NCBI GenBank assembly: GCA_038255145.1
Contig: JBBSLP010000068.1
Coordinates: 1-32,752, forward strand
Length of the DNA: 32,752 bases
Direction: 5' to 3'
Source of the DNA: WHTX01 sp038255145
GTDB taxonomy: Bacteria; Actinomycetota; Acidimicrobiia; Acidimicrobiales; CAIXPF01
The translations under genes and the position numbers were made by a program. Below are positions 14,988-23,640 of this stretch, piece by piece (positions within the stretch are counted from its first letter, which is position 1; each line of letters begins with the position of its first letter). The notes under the pieces are model-generated. The model made no database searches. It saw nothing but the letters and a program-made list of their open reading frames with translations, and was not told where the DNA came from.

Positions 14988-15449
14988 GTGGTGGCCTTTC
15001 TGCTCGGTATCGGGTCGATCTCGGCCTGCTCGCTTCGCAGGGCCCGAGCGAAGCTACCGCTCCCGGCCCCCCGTACGCCGGGGAAGGCCCTCGAGGGACC
15101 GGGGGCGGCCCCCGGGGTCCTCGCGTCTACCGCCTTCGGCGGAACTAGGGCCGAAGATCCTGGCTCATCTGCATGAAGTTGGGTCAATTCGGGCAGGAAA
15201 AGCACCGAGAACGTGTTGACCACTGCGAAACGGGTCAACTGTCCACCATCCGTACGTGGGACAATCACCCATTCAACTCGCAGCCCGCGGGCTGCACCCG
15301 AGGATCCCAGCCTCCCTCCCCCCCCAGCCGGCACCGCCCCCCGGCACCGTCCGACCCCTCACGGTGAGCGACCTTCGGTCGTCTTTAGGGAACATCGTGT
15401 AGGAGAACGACGTTGTCTCGGTGTCCGCACGTAACGACAGGTAGTGCAT
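14988..15449. other. Long non-coding region upstream of the sigma factor, rich in hairpins
   Basis: About 460 bp without a convincing gene. It holds GC-rich foldback sequences at 15096-15120, small stems with TTC loops at about 15129-15141 (CCGCC/GGCGG) and 15367-15379 (CGACC/GGTCG), and the inverted repeat at 15215-15239. A long leader with upstream control of the sigma gene is plausible. Confidence 0.45.
15215..15239. promoter_or_regulatory. Inverted repeat GTTGACC-N11-GGTCAAC, candidate operator
   Basis: GTTGACC (15215-15221) and GGTCAAC (15233-15239) form a perfect dyad. A third half-site, GGGTCAA, lies at 15181-15187. It sits about 210 bp before the sigma factor gene. TTGAC inside it could also be a -35 element, but no matching -10 is clear. 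Confidence 0.4.
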
Positions 15450-16388
15450 GTGAGCAGGAAGCGAACGTCAGACGCCCCCACGGAAGACCTCGTCCGGGTC
15501 TACCTGGATGAGATCGGACGGTACGAGTTGCTCGACCGCGCCGGTGAAGCGCGACTCGCGCAGCGCATCGAAGCGGGTCGGGCCGCCATGGCCGAGCTCG
15601 ACGCCGAGGGTGATGACCTCCAGCCGGCCCCTCGCAAGGAGCTGCGCCGCATCATCCGCGATGGTGAGCAGGCCCAGCAGACCTTCGTCACCTCGAACCT
15701 CCGGCTCGTGGTGTCCATCGCCAAGAGCTACCAGGCCACGGGGCTCCCCCTCCTCGACCTGGTCCAGGAGGGCAACCTGGGGCTCATCCACGCCGTCGAG
15801 AAGTTCGACTGGCGCAAGGGCTTCAAGTTCTCCACCTACGCCACGTGGTGGATACGCCAGGCCATCCAGCGTGGCGTCGCCAACTCGAGTCGGGTGATCC
15901 GCCTGCCCGGCCAGGCCGGCGACACCGTGTTCCGGCTGAACCGGGCCCGCACCGAGCTCGAAGGTCGGCTGGGCCGCGAGCCCACCCTGCCCGAGCTGGC
16001 CAGCGAGACCCAGGTGCCCCTGGCCCAGGTGGTCTTCTTCCACCGCTACCAGGCCGACCCCACCTCGCTGAACGAGCCGTTGGGTGACGGCGACATCAAC
16101 CGTGGCGACCTGGTGGCCGACAGCAATGCGGCTTCTCCGGCCGATTCAGCGGTGCGCACGCTCCTCCCCCGGGAGATCGACCGCCTCCTCGAGGTGCTCG
16201 ACGACCGCGAGAAGGTCGTGCTCAAGCAGCGCTACGGCTTCGAGGGTCCCCCCCACACCCTGGCCGACATCGGTTCCAAGCTGGGTGTGTCCGCCGATCG
16301 GGTGCGCCAGATCGAGCGTGGCGCCCTGGCCAAGCTCCGGGCTGACCCCCACTTCGACGAGGCCCGCCTCCTCCTCGAAGCGGTCTGA
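15450..16388 (+). CDS. RNA polymerase sigma-70 family factor (group 2-like, SigA/HrdB type)
   Basis: GTG 15450 is preferred because AGG at 15439-15441 is 8 nt away; GTG 15444 is also in frame. The product is about 312 residues. It has region 1.2 (DLVRVYLDEIGRYELLDRAG), region 2 with NLRLVVSIAKSYQATGLPLL, the core-binding LDLVQEGNLGLIHAVEKFDW and the -10 reading TYATWWIRQAIQRGV, region 3 (EGRLGREPTLPELA), and region 4.2 helix-turn-helix (LADIGSKLGVSADRVRQIER). There is no long acidic N-terminal region 1.1, so it is more likely an alternative group 2 factor than the main vegetative factor. It ends 33 bp before a strong hairpin. Confidence 0.93.
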   Translation: MSRKRTSDAPTEDLVRVYLDEIGRYELLDRAGEARLAQRIEAGRAAMAELDAEGDDLQPAPRKELRRIIRDGEQAQQTFVTSNLRLVVSIAKSYQATGLPLLDLVQEGNLGLIHAVEKFDWRKGFKFSTYATWWIRQAIQRGVANSSRVIRLPGQAGDTVFRLNRARTELEGRLGREPTLPELASETQVPLAQVVFFHRYQADPTSLNEPLGDGDINRGDLVADSNAASPADSAVRTLLPREIDRLLEVLDDREKVVLKQRYGFEGPPHTLADIGSKLGVSADRVRQIERGALAKLRADPHFDEARLLLEAV

Positions 16389-16421
16389 CCGACACGCAGG
16401 CCCGATAGTCCAGAGAACGCG

Positions 16422-16457
16422 ACGAGGCCCCGGATCGGGATCGATCCGGGGCCTCGT
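16422..16457. terminator. Bidirectional hairpin terminator between convergent sigma and XRE genes
   Basis: A perfect 15-bp stem (ACGAGGCCCCGGATC with its complement at 16443-16457) and a 6-nt loop, midway between the two convergent gene ends. It lacks long U-runs, as is common in actinobacteria. Confidence 0.75.
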
Positions 16458-16473
16458 GCTGTTCCCGCGTCTG

Positions 16474-16935
16474 TCAGGCCGGTGAGGTCGTGCCGTTCGC
16501 CGGGGACGCCGCGGCCGGGGCCGCAGCAGCCGTGGTGGCGGCCGGCGAGGGCGCGCTCACGGTGGCCAGGTCGGGCTCGGTGCCGGTCAGGTAGCTGCGC
16601 AACACGCCGAGCAGGGCCTGCTTCTGGGCCACGCTCAGGCGGGGGTCGGCCTTGATGGCACCTTCGGTGGTGGCGGGGCCGGCGGGCTCGGGCTGGCCGC
16701 CGATGCCAGCGGCGAAGGTGATCAGTTGCTCGGCCGACAGGTTCAACCCGTCGGCGATGGCCCGCAGGACCCGGATCGAGGGCTCGTGCATGCCCCGTTC
16801 GAGTTGGCTCATGTAGGTGTCGGACAGGTTCACCGATCGGGCGAACTCCCGTTGGGACAGCTCGGCCAGCCGACGCTGTTCCTTGATGAAGGCCCCCACC
16901 TGCTTGAGGTGCTGCTGCCACCAGTCTTCGTGCAC
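16474..16935 (-). CDS. XRE-family transcriptional regulator
   Basis: 153 residues from ATG 16935. Residues 9-68 form a helix-turn-helix (FIKEQRRLAELSQREFARSV, then SDTYMSQLERGMHEPSIRVL). A middle segment, DPRLSVAQKQALLGVLRSYL, is conserved in this kind of small regulator. The tail is Ala/Thr/Pro-rich and probably disordered. It lies directly downstream of the phasin-like gene on the same strand but behind a hairpin. It is a reasonable candidate to control that gene, whose promoter holds a palindrome; this is inferred from position only. Confidence 0.85.
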   Translation of the reverse strand: MHEDWWQQHLKQVGAFIKEQRRLAELSQREFARSVNLSDTYMSQLERGMHEPSIRVLRAIADGLNLSAEQLITFAAGIGGQPEPAGPATTEGAIKADPRLSVAQKQALLGVLRSYLTGTEPDLATVSAPSPAATTAAAAPAAASPANGTTSPA

Positions 16936-17035
16936 GTGGTGCTCCCCCCGGGAAGCGCGGTCCCTGGGACCGTTGGTTCGAGGTCGTCCGGATGCGCGCT
17001 CAGGTGGAAGCGCGAGATGTGTGCGAACGCGGGCA

Positions 17036-17071
17036 ACGCCGCAACCCCGAGCCGAAGAGGGGTTGCGGCGT
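17036..17071 (-). terminator. Hairpin terminator between phasin-like and XRE genes
   Basis: ACGCCGCAACCCC (17036-17048) pairs perfectly with 17059-17071 around a 10-nt loop, 48 bp past the phasin-like stop. It probably ends the phasin-like transcript. Confidence 0.65.
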
Positions 17072-17118
17072 CATCCGGTGACGGGGACGAAGAGCTCGTC
17101 CCCGTCAGATCTGTGAGA

Positions 17119-17439
17119 TCAGGGCTTGGCCGTCTTGGGGGCGGCGGGAGCGGGGGTCTCGGGCACGGACTCGGGCTTGATGGTCCAGGCGTCGACCAGG
17201 CCCTTGACGAAGGCGGTGTTGGCCTCGAGCGCCTTGCTGGTCAGCTTGAACGAGGCCTCGATCCAGTCCGAGGCGATGTTCTGGCCGGCGATGGCCTCGG
17301 CGCCGGGCATGGCGGCCAGGCGGGGGACGGTGGTCTCCGCCATCTGGCGGTTCCACTCGAGCACCCGGCCCTGGGCCTCGACGACCTGGTCGAGGGTGGT
17401 GGTACCGAGCTCGGTGAAGGACTCGACGATGCTGTTCAC
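17119..17439 (-). CDS. Small phasin-like protein
   Basis: 106 residues from GTG 17439, with GGAG 6 nt upstream. It is almost wholly helical (IVESFTELGTTTLDQVVEAQ, FKLTSKALEANTAFVKGLVD) and ends in a Pro/Ala/Lys-rich tail, the general make-up of phasins that coat polyester granules. Phasin similarity is by composition and the FxxLxxxxLDxxVExQ pattern rather than a strict motif. It has its own promoter with an embedded palindrome. An acyl-CoA ligase gene lies upstream on the same strand but behind that promoter. Confidence 0.6.
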   Translation of the reverse strand: MNSIVESFTELGTTTLDQVVEAQGRVLEWNRQMAETTVPRLAAMPGAEAIAGQNIASDWIEASFKLTSKALEANTAFVKGLVDAWTIKPESVPETPAPAAPKTAKP

Positions 17440-17516
17440 GGTATTCTCCGTCCAGTAGCAGCGGTGCGGGGAGCTTCCGTCCGTCGGACCACCCGGTGCA
17501 TCGCTGTGCGTTGGAT

Positions 17517-17549
17517 CGCACTATAGTGCGCAACCGGGCCAGGCGTCAA
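17517..17549 (-). promoter_or_regulatory. Sigma-70 type promoter with a palindromic operator over the -10 box
   Basis: On the minus strand, TTGACG (17549-17544) and TATAGT (17525-17520) are 18 bp apart, giving a start of transcription about 70 bp before the phasin-like gene. The -10 lies inside the perfect palindrome CGCACTATAGTGCG (17517-17530). TGCGCAA occurs at 17527-17533 and again about 30 bp on (17559-17565). Binding of a repressor there would block the promoter. Confidence 0.7.
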
Positions 17550-17612
17550 CCACTTTGGTGCGCAAACCCGTCATGGGCCCCACGGAGCGCCTGCCCACCA
17601 GGGCGGTGAGGG

Positions 17613-19181
17613 TCAGGCTCCGTGGTGGTCCCGCAGCTCCCGCTTGAGGATCTTGCCGGTGGCGTTGTGGGGCAGTTCGTCGATGAACACGACGCTCTTG
17701 GGCACCTTGAAGCGGGCCAGCTGGGCCACGCAGTGACGGAGCACGGCGGCCTCGTCGAGCTCGGATCCCGGTGCCCGCACGATGACGGCCCGCCCCACCT
17801 CGACCCAGCGCTCGTCGGGGACACCGATCACCGCGCACTCGGCCACGCCTGGGACCTGGTAGATGACGTTCTCGACCTCGGCGGGGTACACGTTCTCGCC
17901 GCCCGAGATGTACATGTCCTTCCACCGGTCCACGATGGAGTAGTTGCCGGCCTCGTCCTGGCGGGCGGCGTCGCCGGTGTGCAGCCAGCCGTCGGTGATG
18001 GCGTCGGCCGTGGCCTGGGGGTGGTTCCAGTAGCCGGGCGTGATGTTGGGCCCCTTCACCCACAGCTCGCCGATCTCGCCCCGGGCCACGTCCCCCCCCG
18101 TCTCGTCGACGATCCGGCACGTGTTGTGCAGGGCCGCCATCCCTGCGGCGCCGATGGTGGACACCGCATCCTCCCGGGTCTGGGACATGACGATGGGGCT
18201 GGTCTCGGTCATGCCGAAGGCCTGCTGGAGCACCACCCCCTTGGTCAGCCACGTGCGGATGAGCTCGACGGGGGTGGGGGAGCCTCCCACCCCCATGCCC
18301 ACGGCGGTGGACAGGGTGGCCTGGGCGAAGCCGGGGGACTGGCTCATGAACAGCCAGTGGGCGGGCACGCCCAGGAAGTGGGTGATGCCGACCTCGGCGT
18401 CGTCGAGCAGGGCCAGCGCCGCGGCGGGGTCGAAGGTGTGCACGACGACGTTGCGCCCACCCCAGTGGAAGGCGGGGTTGGCGAACACGTTCAGCCCGCC
18501 GGTGTGGAACAGGGGCAGGATGGCCAGGTTCACCATGTCGGGCCCGGTGCGGAAGAACTCGAGCTGGTTGACGGCGGTCCAGAACGTCATGCCGTGGGTG
18601 ATGATCGCCCCCTTGGGCCGGCCCGTCGTGCCCGAGGTGTACATGACGGTCAGGGGGGTGTCGTGGGTGGCGTCGGCCCTCACGAAGTCGGCCCGGCTGA
18701 CCGAAGCCAGGGCCTCCTCGTAGGGCGCGGCGCTGTCGGGCTCGGCGCCGGTCCCGCCACCCTGGGACCCGTCCACGGCGCCGTCCCACACCAGGCGACG
18801 ATCGATGCCCGCCGCCGCGGCCAGGGCCCGGGCCGCTTCGGTGAACCCCGACTCGTGGATCAGCACCTTGGGGGTGCAGTCCTGGGCGATGTACTCGAGC
18901 TCGGGGCCGGCCAAGCGCCAGTTCAGGGGCACGAAGATGGCTCCCAGCTTCCAGCAGGCGAACTGGACCTCGAAGATCTCCGCCGTGTTCTGGGCGTAGA
19001 CGGCGACACGGTCGGCGACGTTCACGCCGAAGTCGCGCTGGAGCACGGTGGCCACCTGCTCGACCCTGGCGTCGAACTGGGCGTAGGTCCACCGGCGGTC
19101 GGTGCGCACGTCCCACACCGCCTCCTTGTCGGGGCGGACGAGGGCGTGGTGGGCGGTCCAGTCGTACGAGGTGGTGGCCAT
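17613..19181 (-). CDS. Acyl-CoA synthetase (fatty acid-CoA ligase, AMP-forming)
   Basis: 522 residues from ATG 19181, with GGAG 9 nt upstream; the frame extends further but without a better start. It activates a carboxylic acid with ATP and CoA. ANL-family motifs are all present: the P-loop YTSGTTGRPKGAI, GMTETSP, GELWVKGPNITPGYW, GWLHTGDAARQDEAGNYSIV, DRWKDMYISGGENVYPAEVE, and the catalytic Lys in PHNATGKILKREL. Length is normal. Chain-length preference cannot be read from the sequence. It is divergent from the FtsH-like gene. Confidence 0.94.
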   Translation of the reverse strand: MATTSYDWTAHHALVRPDKEAVWDVRTDRRWTYAQFDARVEQVATVLQRDFGVNVADRVAVYAQNTAEIFEVQFACWKLGAIFVPLNWRLAGPELEYIAQDCTPKVLIHESGFTEAARALAAAAGIDRRLVWDGAVDGSQGGGTGAEPDSAAPYEEALASVSRADFVRADATHDTPLTVMYTSGTTGRPKGAIITHGMTFWTAVNQLEFFRTGPDMVNLAILPLFHTGGLNVFANPAFHWGGRNVVVHTFDPAAALALLDDAEVGITHFLGVPAHWLFMSQSPGFAQATLSTAVGMGVGGSPTPVELIRTWLTKGVVLQQAFGMTETSPIVMSQTREDAVSTIGAAGMAALHNTCRIVDETGGDVARGEIGELWVKGPNITPGYWNHPQATADAITDGWLHTGDAARQDEAGNYSIVDRWKDMYISGGENVYPAEVENVIYQVPGVAECAVIGVPDERWVEVGRAVIVRAPGSELDEAAVLRHCVAQLARFKVPKSVVFIDELPHNATGKILKRELRDHHGA

Positions 19182-19373
19182 CCGAGGGCGCTCCAATGGT
19201 GTTCGAGGGGGCGGTCCGGGCGCTGCGATCCCCGGGGCGACGCTGTGTCGTCCGTCATTGTGGCTTGGTTCGACCTCGTCCGTCTCCAATTGCGCCAACT
19301 GGGCCCTTGATCCCGTTGAGCGCAACATGCATCACCGATAGCGTCCGGCTTTCACCACTGCACGGAGGGTCAC

Positions 19374-21149
19374 ATGGACGCAGCCCGACTCGGGAGCGCA
19401 ACCGTCCTGCGGGGGGCCGACGTCGATGCCGTCGCCGCCCGGGAGCGGGCGCGACAACGGCGGTTGCTGTGGGTGCTCGTCGTGCTCGCCCCCATGGCCG
19501 TGTGGCTGTGGGTGCGGGGCCTGGGCGGCAACCCGGTGGGGTTCGGCCTGCCCGACATCACCGCCAACCCCGACTTCCTCGTCGCCGGGCTCCTCATCGT
19601 CATGCTGGTCCTGGTGGTCGGCCTGCCCCTCGTCGCGGCCGGCCAGTCGCCCCACGTGGTCCTGCGCCCCCACGACACGGGGACCCGCCTGGGCGACGTC
19701 GTCGGCGCCGAGTCGACCCGCCGTGAGGCCATCGACACCCTCAACCTGTTCCTGGCCCATCGCACCTTCGCCACCGAGCTGGGTGGCCAGCCCCGACGGG
19801 GCGTGCTCTTCGAGGGCCCTCCGGGCACGGGCAAGACCCACCTGGCCAAGGCCATGGCCGGTGAGGCCGGGGTGCCCTTCCTGTTCGTGTCGGCCAGCGC
19901 CTTCCAATCGATGTACTACGGCCAGACCAACCGCAAGGTGCGCTCCTTCTTCAAGGCCCTGCGCAAGGCGGCCCGGGCCGAGGGTGGGGCCATCGGCTTC
20001 ATCGAGGAGTTCGACGCCATCGGCGGGGCCCGGGCCAACATGACTTCGGGGGCATCCCGTGAGGGCGTCACCGGGGTGGTCAACGAGCTGCTGGTGCAGA
20101 TGCAGAGCTTCGACGTGCCCACCGGCCGCAACGCCTTCCTGGGCAAGCTGGCCGACGCCGTCAACCTCTTTCTGCCCGTGCACCGCCACCTGCACCGACC
20201 GGTGACCCCGCCGGCCAACGTGCTGCTGGTGGCGGCCACCAACCGGGCGGCCGACCTCGACCCCGCCCTGCTGCGCCCGGGCCGCTTCGATCGTCAGATC
20301 CACTTCGGCCTGCCTCCCCGCTCGGACCGCGAGGCCATCGCCGCCTACTACCTGGAGCGCAAGGTCCACGCGCCCGACGTGACCGCCGACCTGGTGGCCG
20401 ACGTGACCAGCGGCTACACCCCGGTGCGCATCGAGCGGCTCCTGGACGAGGCCCTGATCTGCGCCCTGCGCCGGGGCGGGCGCTCCATGCGCTGGATGGA
20501 CGTGCTCGAAGCCAAGATGGTCACCGAGCTGGGCATGTCCCAGGTGGCCGGTTACGAGGCGGGGGAGCGGCGCCGCATCGCCGTGCACGAGGCATCACAC
20601 GCCCTGGTGGCCACGCTCGTGGGCCGACGGGTGACGGTGGCCTCCATCCTGCGCCGGGCCGACGCCCTGGGCCTCGTGGCCCACGACGACGCCCTCGAGC
20701 GTCTGCTGTTCACCCCCTCCGAGGGGCGGGCCCTGATGCAGATCGCCCTGGCCGGCATGGTGGCCGAGGAGCTGCAGTGGGGTGAGGCGTCGAGCGGCAT
20801 CACCGCCGACCTGGCCGCGGCCACCACCATGGCGTCCCTGCTGGTGGGGGCCATGGGCGCCGGGGGCAGCCGCTTGAGCCTGGAGGCCGCCGGCGGGCCC
20901 GGGGGCGCCAACCTGGTGGCCAAGGTGCTCAGCGACGAGGCGTCGCGGGGCGCGGCCGAGAGCCTCATGGCCGACGCCGAGGCCGAGGCCCGCCGCCTGG
21001 TCCGGGCCCACGAAGGGGCTCTCCTGGCCCTGGCCGATGCCCTCCTCGAGCGCGACGAGCTGAGCGGGGCCGACGTGCGTGACCTGCTGGCCCTCAACGG
21101 CGCCGTGGGCCCTGGTGCCACCCCGTGGCAGGAGATCGTCACCGGCTGA
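19374..21149 (+). CDS. FtsH-like membrane AAA+ metalloprotease
   Basis: 591 residues from ATG 19374, with GGAGGG 5 nt upstream. Two N-terminal membrane segments (residues about 31-47 and 69-88) precede an AAA+ domain with Walker A GPPGTGKT (K154), Walker B variant GFIEEFDAIG (E211, E212; FtsH usually has FIDEID) and the second region of homology ATNRAADLDPALLRPGRFD. About 27 extra residues (GRNAFLGKLADAVNLF and HRHLHRPVTPPA) lie between sensor regions where FtsH is short. The protease domain has HEASH (H405, E406, H409) and TADLAAAT, which would supply the third zinc ligand Asp. It probably acts in membrane protein quality control, but it is divergent from canonical FtsH and may be a specialised paralogue. 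Confidence 0.88.
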   Translation: MDAARLGSATVLRGADVDAVAARERARQRRLLWVLVVLAPMAVWLWVRGLGGNPVGFGLPDITANPDFLVAGLLIVMLVLVVGLPLVAAGQSPHVVLRPHDTGTRLGDVVGAESTRREAIDTLNLFLAHRTFATELGGQPRRGVLFEGPPGTGKTHLAKAMAGEAGVPFLFVSASAFQSMYYGQTNRKVRSFFKALRKAARAEGGAIGFIEEFDAIGGARANMTSGASREGVTGVVNELLVQMQSFDVPTGRNAFLGKLADAVNLFLPVHRHLHRPVTPPANVLLVAATNRAADLDPALLRPGRFDRQIHFGLPPRSDREAIAAYYLERKVHAPDVTADLVADVTSGYTPVRIERLLDEALICALRRGGRSMRWMDVLEAKMVTELGMSQVAGYEAGERRRIAVHEASHALVATLVGRRVTVASILRRADALGLVAHDDALERLLFTPSEGRALMQIALAGMVAEELQWGEASSGITADLAAATTMASLLVGAMGAGGSRLSLEAAGGPGGANLVAKVLSDEASRGAAESLMADAEAEARRLVRAHEGALLALADALLERDELSGADVRDLLALNGAVGPGATPWQEIVTG

Positions 21150-21183
21150 TGGTCGTCCTGGCCCTCAGCAGAGACCAGCGCCA

Positions 21184-22128
21184 TCAGTCGAAGAGGATGC
21201 TGATGCTCTCGCGCTGGGCGATGCGGCGGATGGCCTCGCCGAACACGGGGGCCACGGACACCACCTCGATCTTCTTGGAGAACTCGACGGGCTGGGTCTC
21301 GACCGAGTCGGTGATGAAGAGCGCCTCGATGGGACTGTCGTCGAGGCGCTCGATGGCGGGGCCGGCCAAGAGCCCGTGGGTCACCGCGGCGTAGACGGCC
21401 TTGGCCCCCCGCTCGGTGAGTACCCGGGCGGCGTCGACCAGGGTGCCGCCCGAGATGGTGAAGTCGTCGACGATCAGCGCGGTGCGGCCGTCGACATCGC
21501 CGATCAGCTCGGTGATCTCGGCCTTCTCGGTGTGGTCGGGGCGGCGCTTGTCGGCGATGGCCAGGGGGACGCGCAACCGGTCGGCCCACTGGCGGGCCTT
21601 CTTGGCGAACCCGGCATCGGGGGACACCACGACGAGGTCGTCGAGGCCCTTGGCCCGGATGGCGTCGCACAGCACGGGTAGGGCGTGCAGGTCGTCGACG
21701 GGGATCTTGAAGAAGCCCTGGACCTGGGTGGCGTGCAGGTCCATGGTCACCACCCGGTCGGCCCCCGCCGCCTCGATGGCGTCGGCGCACACCCGGGCCC
21801 GGATCGACACCCGGGGCTCGTCCTTCTTGTCACCCTTGGCGTAGCTGAAGTACGGGATCACCGCGGTGACCGACGCTGCGCTGGCCCGCTTCAGGGCGTC
21901 GATCCAGAACAGCAGCTCCATGAAGTTGTCGTTGGCCGGGAACGCCGTGCCCTGGACCATGAACACGTCCCGGCCGCGCACGTTCTCGAGCACCCGCACG
22001 AACAGGTTGCCCTCGGAGAACCGCAGCGTCTCGCTCTGGCCCAGCGGGTGGTCGAGGTAGTCGGCGATGTGACGGCCGAGCTGCCGGCTGGCCGAGCCCG
22101 CGAACAGGACGAAGTCGTCGTCGGTCAC
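21184..22128 (-). CDS. prs: Ribose-phosphate pyrophosphokinase (PRPP synthetase) family protein
   Basis: 314 residues from GTG 22128; the open frame upstream lacks a good start. It would make phosphoribosyl pyrophosphate from ribose 5-phosphate and ATP. It shows FAGSASRQLGRHIADYL, the ATP-loop region PYFSYAKGDKKDEPRVSIRA, VVTMDLHATQVQGFF, VVSPDAGFAKKARQWA, and the PRPP loop IVDDFTISGGTL. The pyrophosphate loop reads ISGGTL where standard Prs has (D/E)TAGT, and the start lacks the usual SGxAN form. It may therefore be a divergent paralogue rather than the main enzyme. It converges with the FtsH-like gene. Confidence 0.88.
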   Translation of the reverse strand: MTDDDFVLFAGSASRQLGRHIADYLDHPLGQSETLRFSEGNLFVRVLENVRGRDVFMVQGTAFPANDNFMELLFWIDALKRASAASVTAVIPYFSYAKGDKKDEPRVSIRARVCADAIEAAGADRVVTMDLHATQVQGFFKIPVDDLHALPVLCDAIRAKGLDDLVVVSPDAGFAKKARQWADRLRVPLAIADKRRPDHTEKAEITELIGDVDGRTALIVDDFTISGGTLVDAARVLTERGAKAVYAAVTHGLLAGPAIERLDDSPIEALFITDSVETQPVEFSKKIEVVSVAPVFGEAIRRIAQRESISILFD

Positions 22129-22244
22129 ATCGCCGGACGCTACTCGTGCCCTACCTCCCAGGTAGTCGCCCTGGTGCTGTCCGGCGTCCCATGGTGGTCC
22201 CAGCGGCGGGAACGACCCGCCGCCACCGACCACCGGAGCACGCC

Positions 22245-22661
22245 ATGACCGCAGATGTGAGCACCCCCAGCACCCCCAGCACCCCCGGCGACACCGACAC
22301 CCTGACCGTCACCATCGACACCTACCTCGATGCCTACGGCGAGCCCGACGCCACCCGGCGCCAGCAGCTGATCGAGGCGGTGTGGGCCGCCGACGGCCAC
22401 CTGATCGACCCGCCCGTGGACGCCCGGGGCCACGACGGCATCGACGCCATGATCGCCGCTGTGCAGGGCCAGTTCGCCGGGCACCGCTTCCGTCGCTCGA
22501 CGGGGATCGACGCCCACCACGGCATCGCCCGCTACGGCTGGGAGCTGGTGGCCCCCGACGGCAGCGTCACCCTGGGGGGCATGGACGTGGCCGAGGTGGA
22601 CGCCGACGGCAAGCTGGTCCGCGTGGCCGGCTTCTTCGGCGACCTGCCCGCCCTCGCCTGA
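22245..22661 (+). CDS. NTF2-like (SnoaL-type) small protein
   Basis: 138 residues from ATG 22245, with GGAG about 7 nt upstream. The N-terminus carries an STPSTPSTPG repeat. Residues 20-138 follow the NTF2-like cone fold pattern: a first helix (IDTYLDAYGEPDATRRQQLI), DGHLIDPPVDARGHDGI, and GWELVAPDGSVTLGGMDVAE. Such proteins are isomerases, cyclases or simply binding proteins; there is no clue to the ligand. It ends 3 bp before the convergent glycosyltransferase. Confidence 0.82.
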   Translation: MTADVSTPSTPSTPGDTDTLTVTIDTYLDAYGEPDATRRQQLIEAVWAADGHLIDPPVDARGHDGIDAMIAAVQGQFAGHRFRRSTGIDAHHGIARYGWELVAPDGSVTLGGMDVAEVDADGKLVRVAGFFGDLPALA

Positions 22662-22664
22662 CCG

Positions 22665-23600
22665 TCAGCGCAGGCGTACGGCGGTGCGGAAGGTGGCGGC
22701 GCGGTAGCTGCGGTACGCGGTCTGGCGGGCCACCTGGGCCACGCTGCGGCGCCCGCCGCCGGCCAGGGTGACCAGGTCCCGCACGCCAGCCAGCTCGCCG
22801 TGGTGGATGCGGGCCAGGCCCCGGTGGACCCGGGCCATGGTGCGGCGGTGGCGCAGCACCCCGGCCCATGCCCGGGTGCTGAGCCACTCGGGGTGCTCCC
22901 GACGGAACTGCTCGATGATGCGCACCCGTTCGAGGTCGAAGGGGCCCACGTCGCCGGTCAGGTTGCCGGGGTGGCGGCGGTAGAGCACGGTGGGCTCTTC
23001 GGCCACGGTGAACCGGGTGCCGGCTGCGGCCATGCGCACCCACAGGTCCCAGTCGTCGCCGTGGCGCACCGGGCGGATGCCCCCGACCTGGCGGTAGGCA
23101 TCCCGGGGGAACAGGGCGCCGTAGAACACGAAGTTGTCGGCCAACAGCCGGGCCAGCTGGGCCCGGCGGGGGATGTGCAGGCCGACGACGCGGTGGTAGT
23201 CGACGAGGATCTCGCCCGGGCGCCACACCAGGGCCCGGGGGCTGACGGCGCCGCCGTGGGCCCGCCACGTGGCCGTCAGGTGCTCGAGGTGGGTGGGCAG
23301 CAGCACGTCGTCGGCATCGAGGAAGCACACCAGGTCCCCGCCGGCCAGGTGCATGGCGTGGGCCCGGGCCATGCCGCAGCCCACGTTGCGGTCGAGCGAG
23401 ACCAGGTGGATGGGCAGGTCGTCGCACCAGGCCCGCACCCGGGCCACGGTGTCGTCGCAGGAGTGGTCGTCGACGACGACGACCTGGTCGGGCGGCCGGG
23501 TCTGGCCGGCCAGGCTGCGCAGGGCCTCGTCCACGTAGGGCGCGCACTCGTACGCCGTCATCACCACCGTGACCGTCTCACCGCCGCTGCCGCCGTCCAC
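22665..23600 (-). CDS. Family 2 glycosyltransferase
   Basis: 311 residues from GTG 23600; GTG 23571 (VTVVMTAYE) is a shorter alternative. GT-A fold: VTVVMTAYECAPYVDEALRS, VVVVDDHSCDDT, the metal-binding FLDADDVL, and HGDDWDLWVRMAAAGT with a YRRHPGN tail. It transfers a sugar from a nucleotide donor to an unknown acceptor. There are no membrane segments. It stands alone rather than in a polysaccharide cluster, so its product is not predictable. Confidence 0.9.
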   Translation of the reverse strand: MDGGSGGETVTVVMTAYECAPYVDEALRSLAGQTRPPDQVVVVDDHSCDDTVARVRAWCDDLPIHLVSLDRNVGCGMARAHAMHLAGGDLVCFLDADDVLLPTHLEHLTATWRAHGGAVSPRALVWRPGEILVDYHRVVGLHIPRRAQLARLLADNFVFYGALFPRDAYRQVGGIRPVRHGDDWDLWVRMAAAGTRFTVAEEPTVLYRRHPGNLTGDVGPFDLERVRIIEQFRREHPEWLSTRAWAGVLRHRRTMARVHRGLARIHHGELAGVRDLVTLAGGGRRSVAQVARQTAYRSYRAATFRTAVRLR

Positions 23601-23640
23601 GGGCTCAGCATGCCGTCACGGAACCGCAACGTGGTGCCTG

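Noticed and set aside
17622..19310. 562-codon plus-strand open frame
   Set aside because: It lies antisense to the acyl-CoA ligase and has no motifs; long antisense frames are expected at this GC content.
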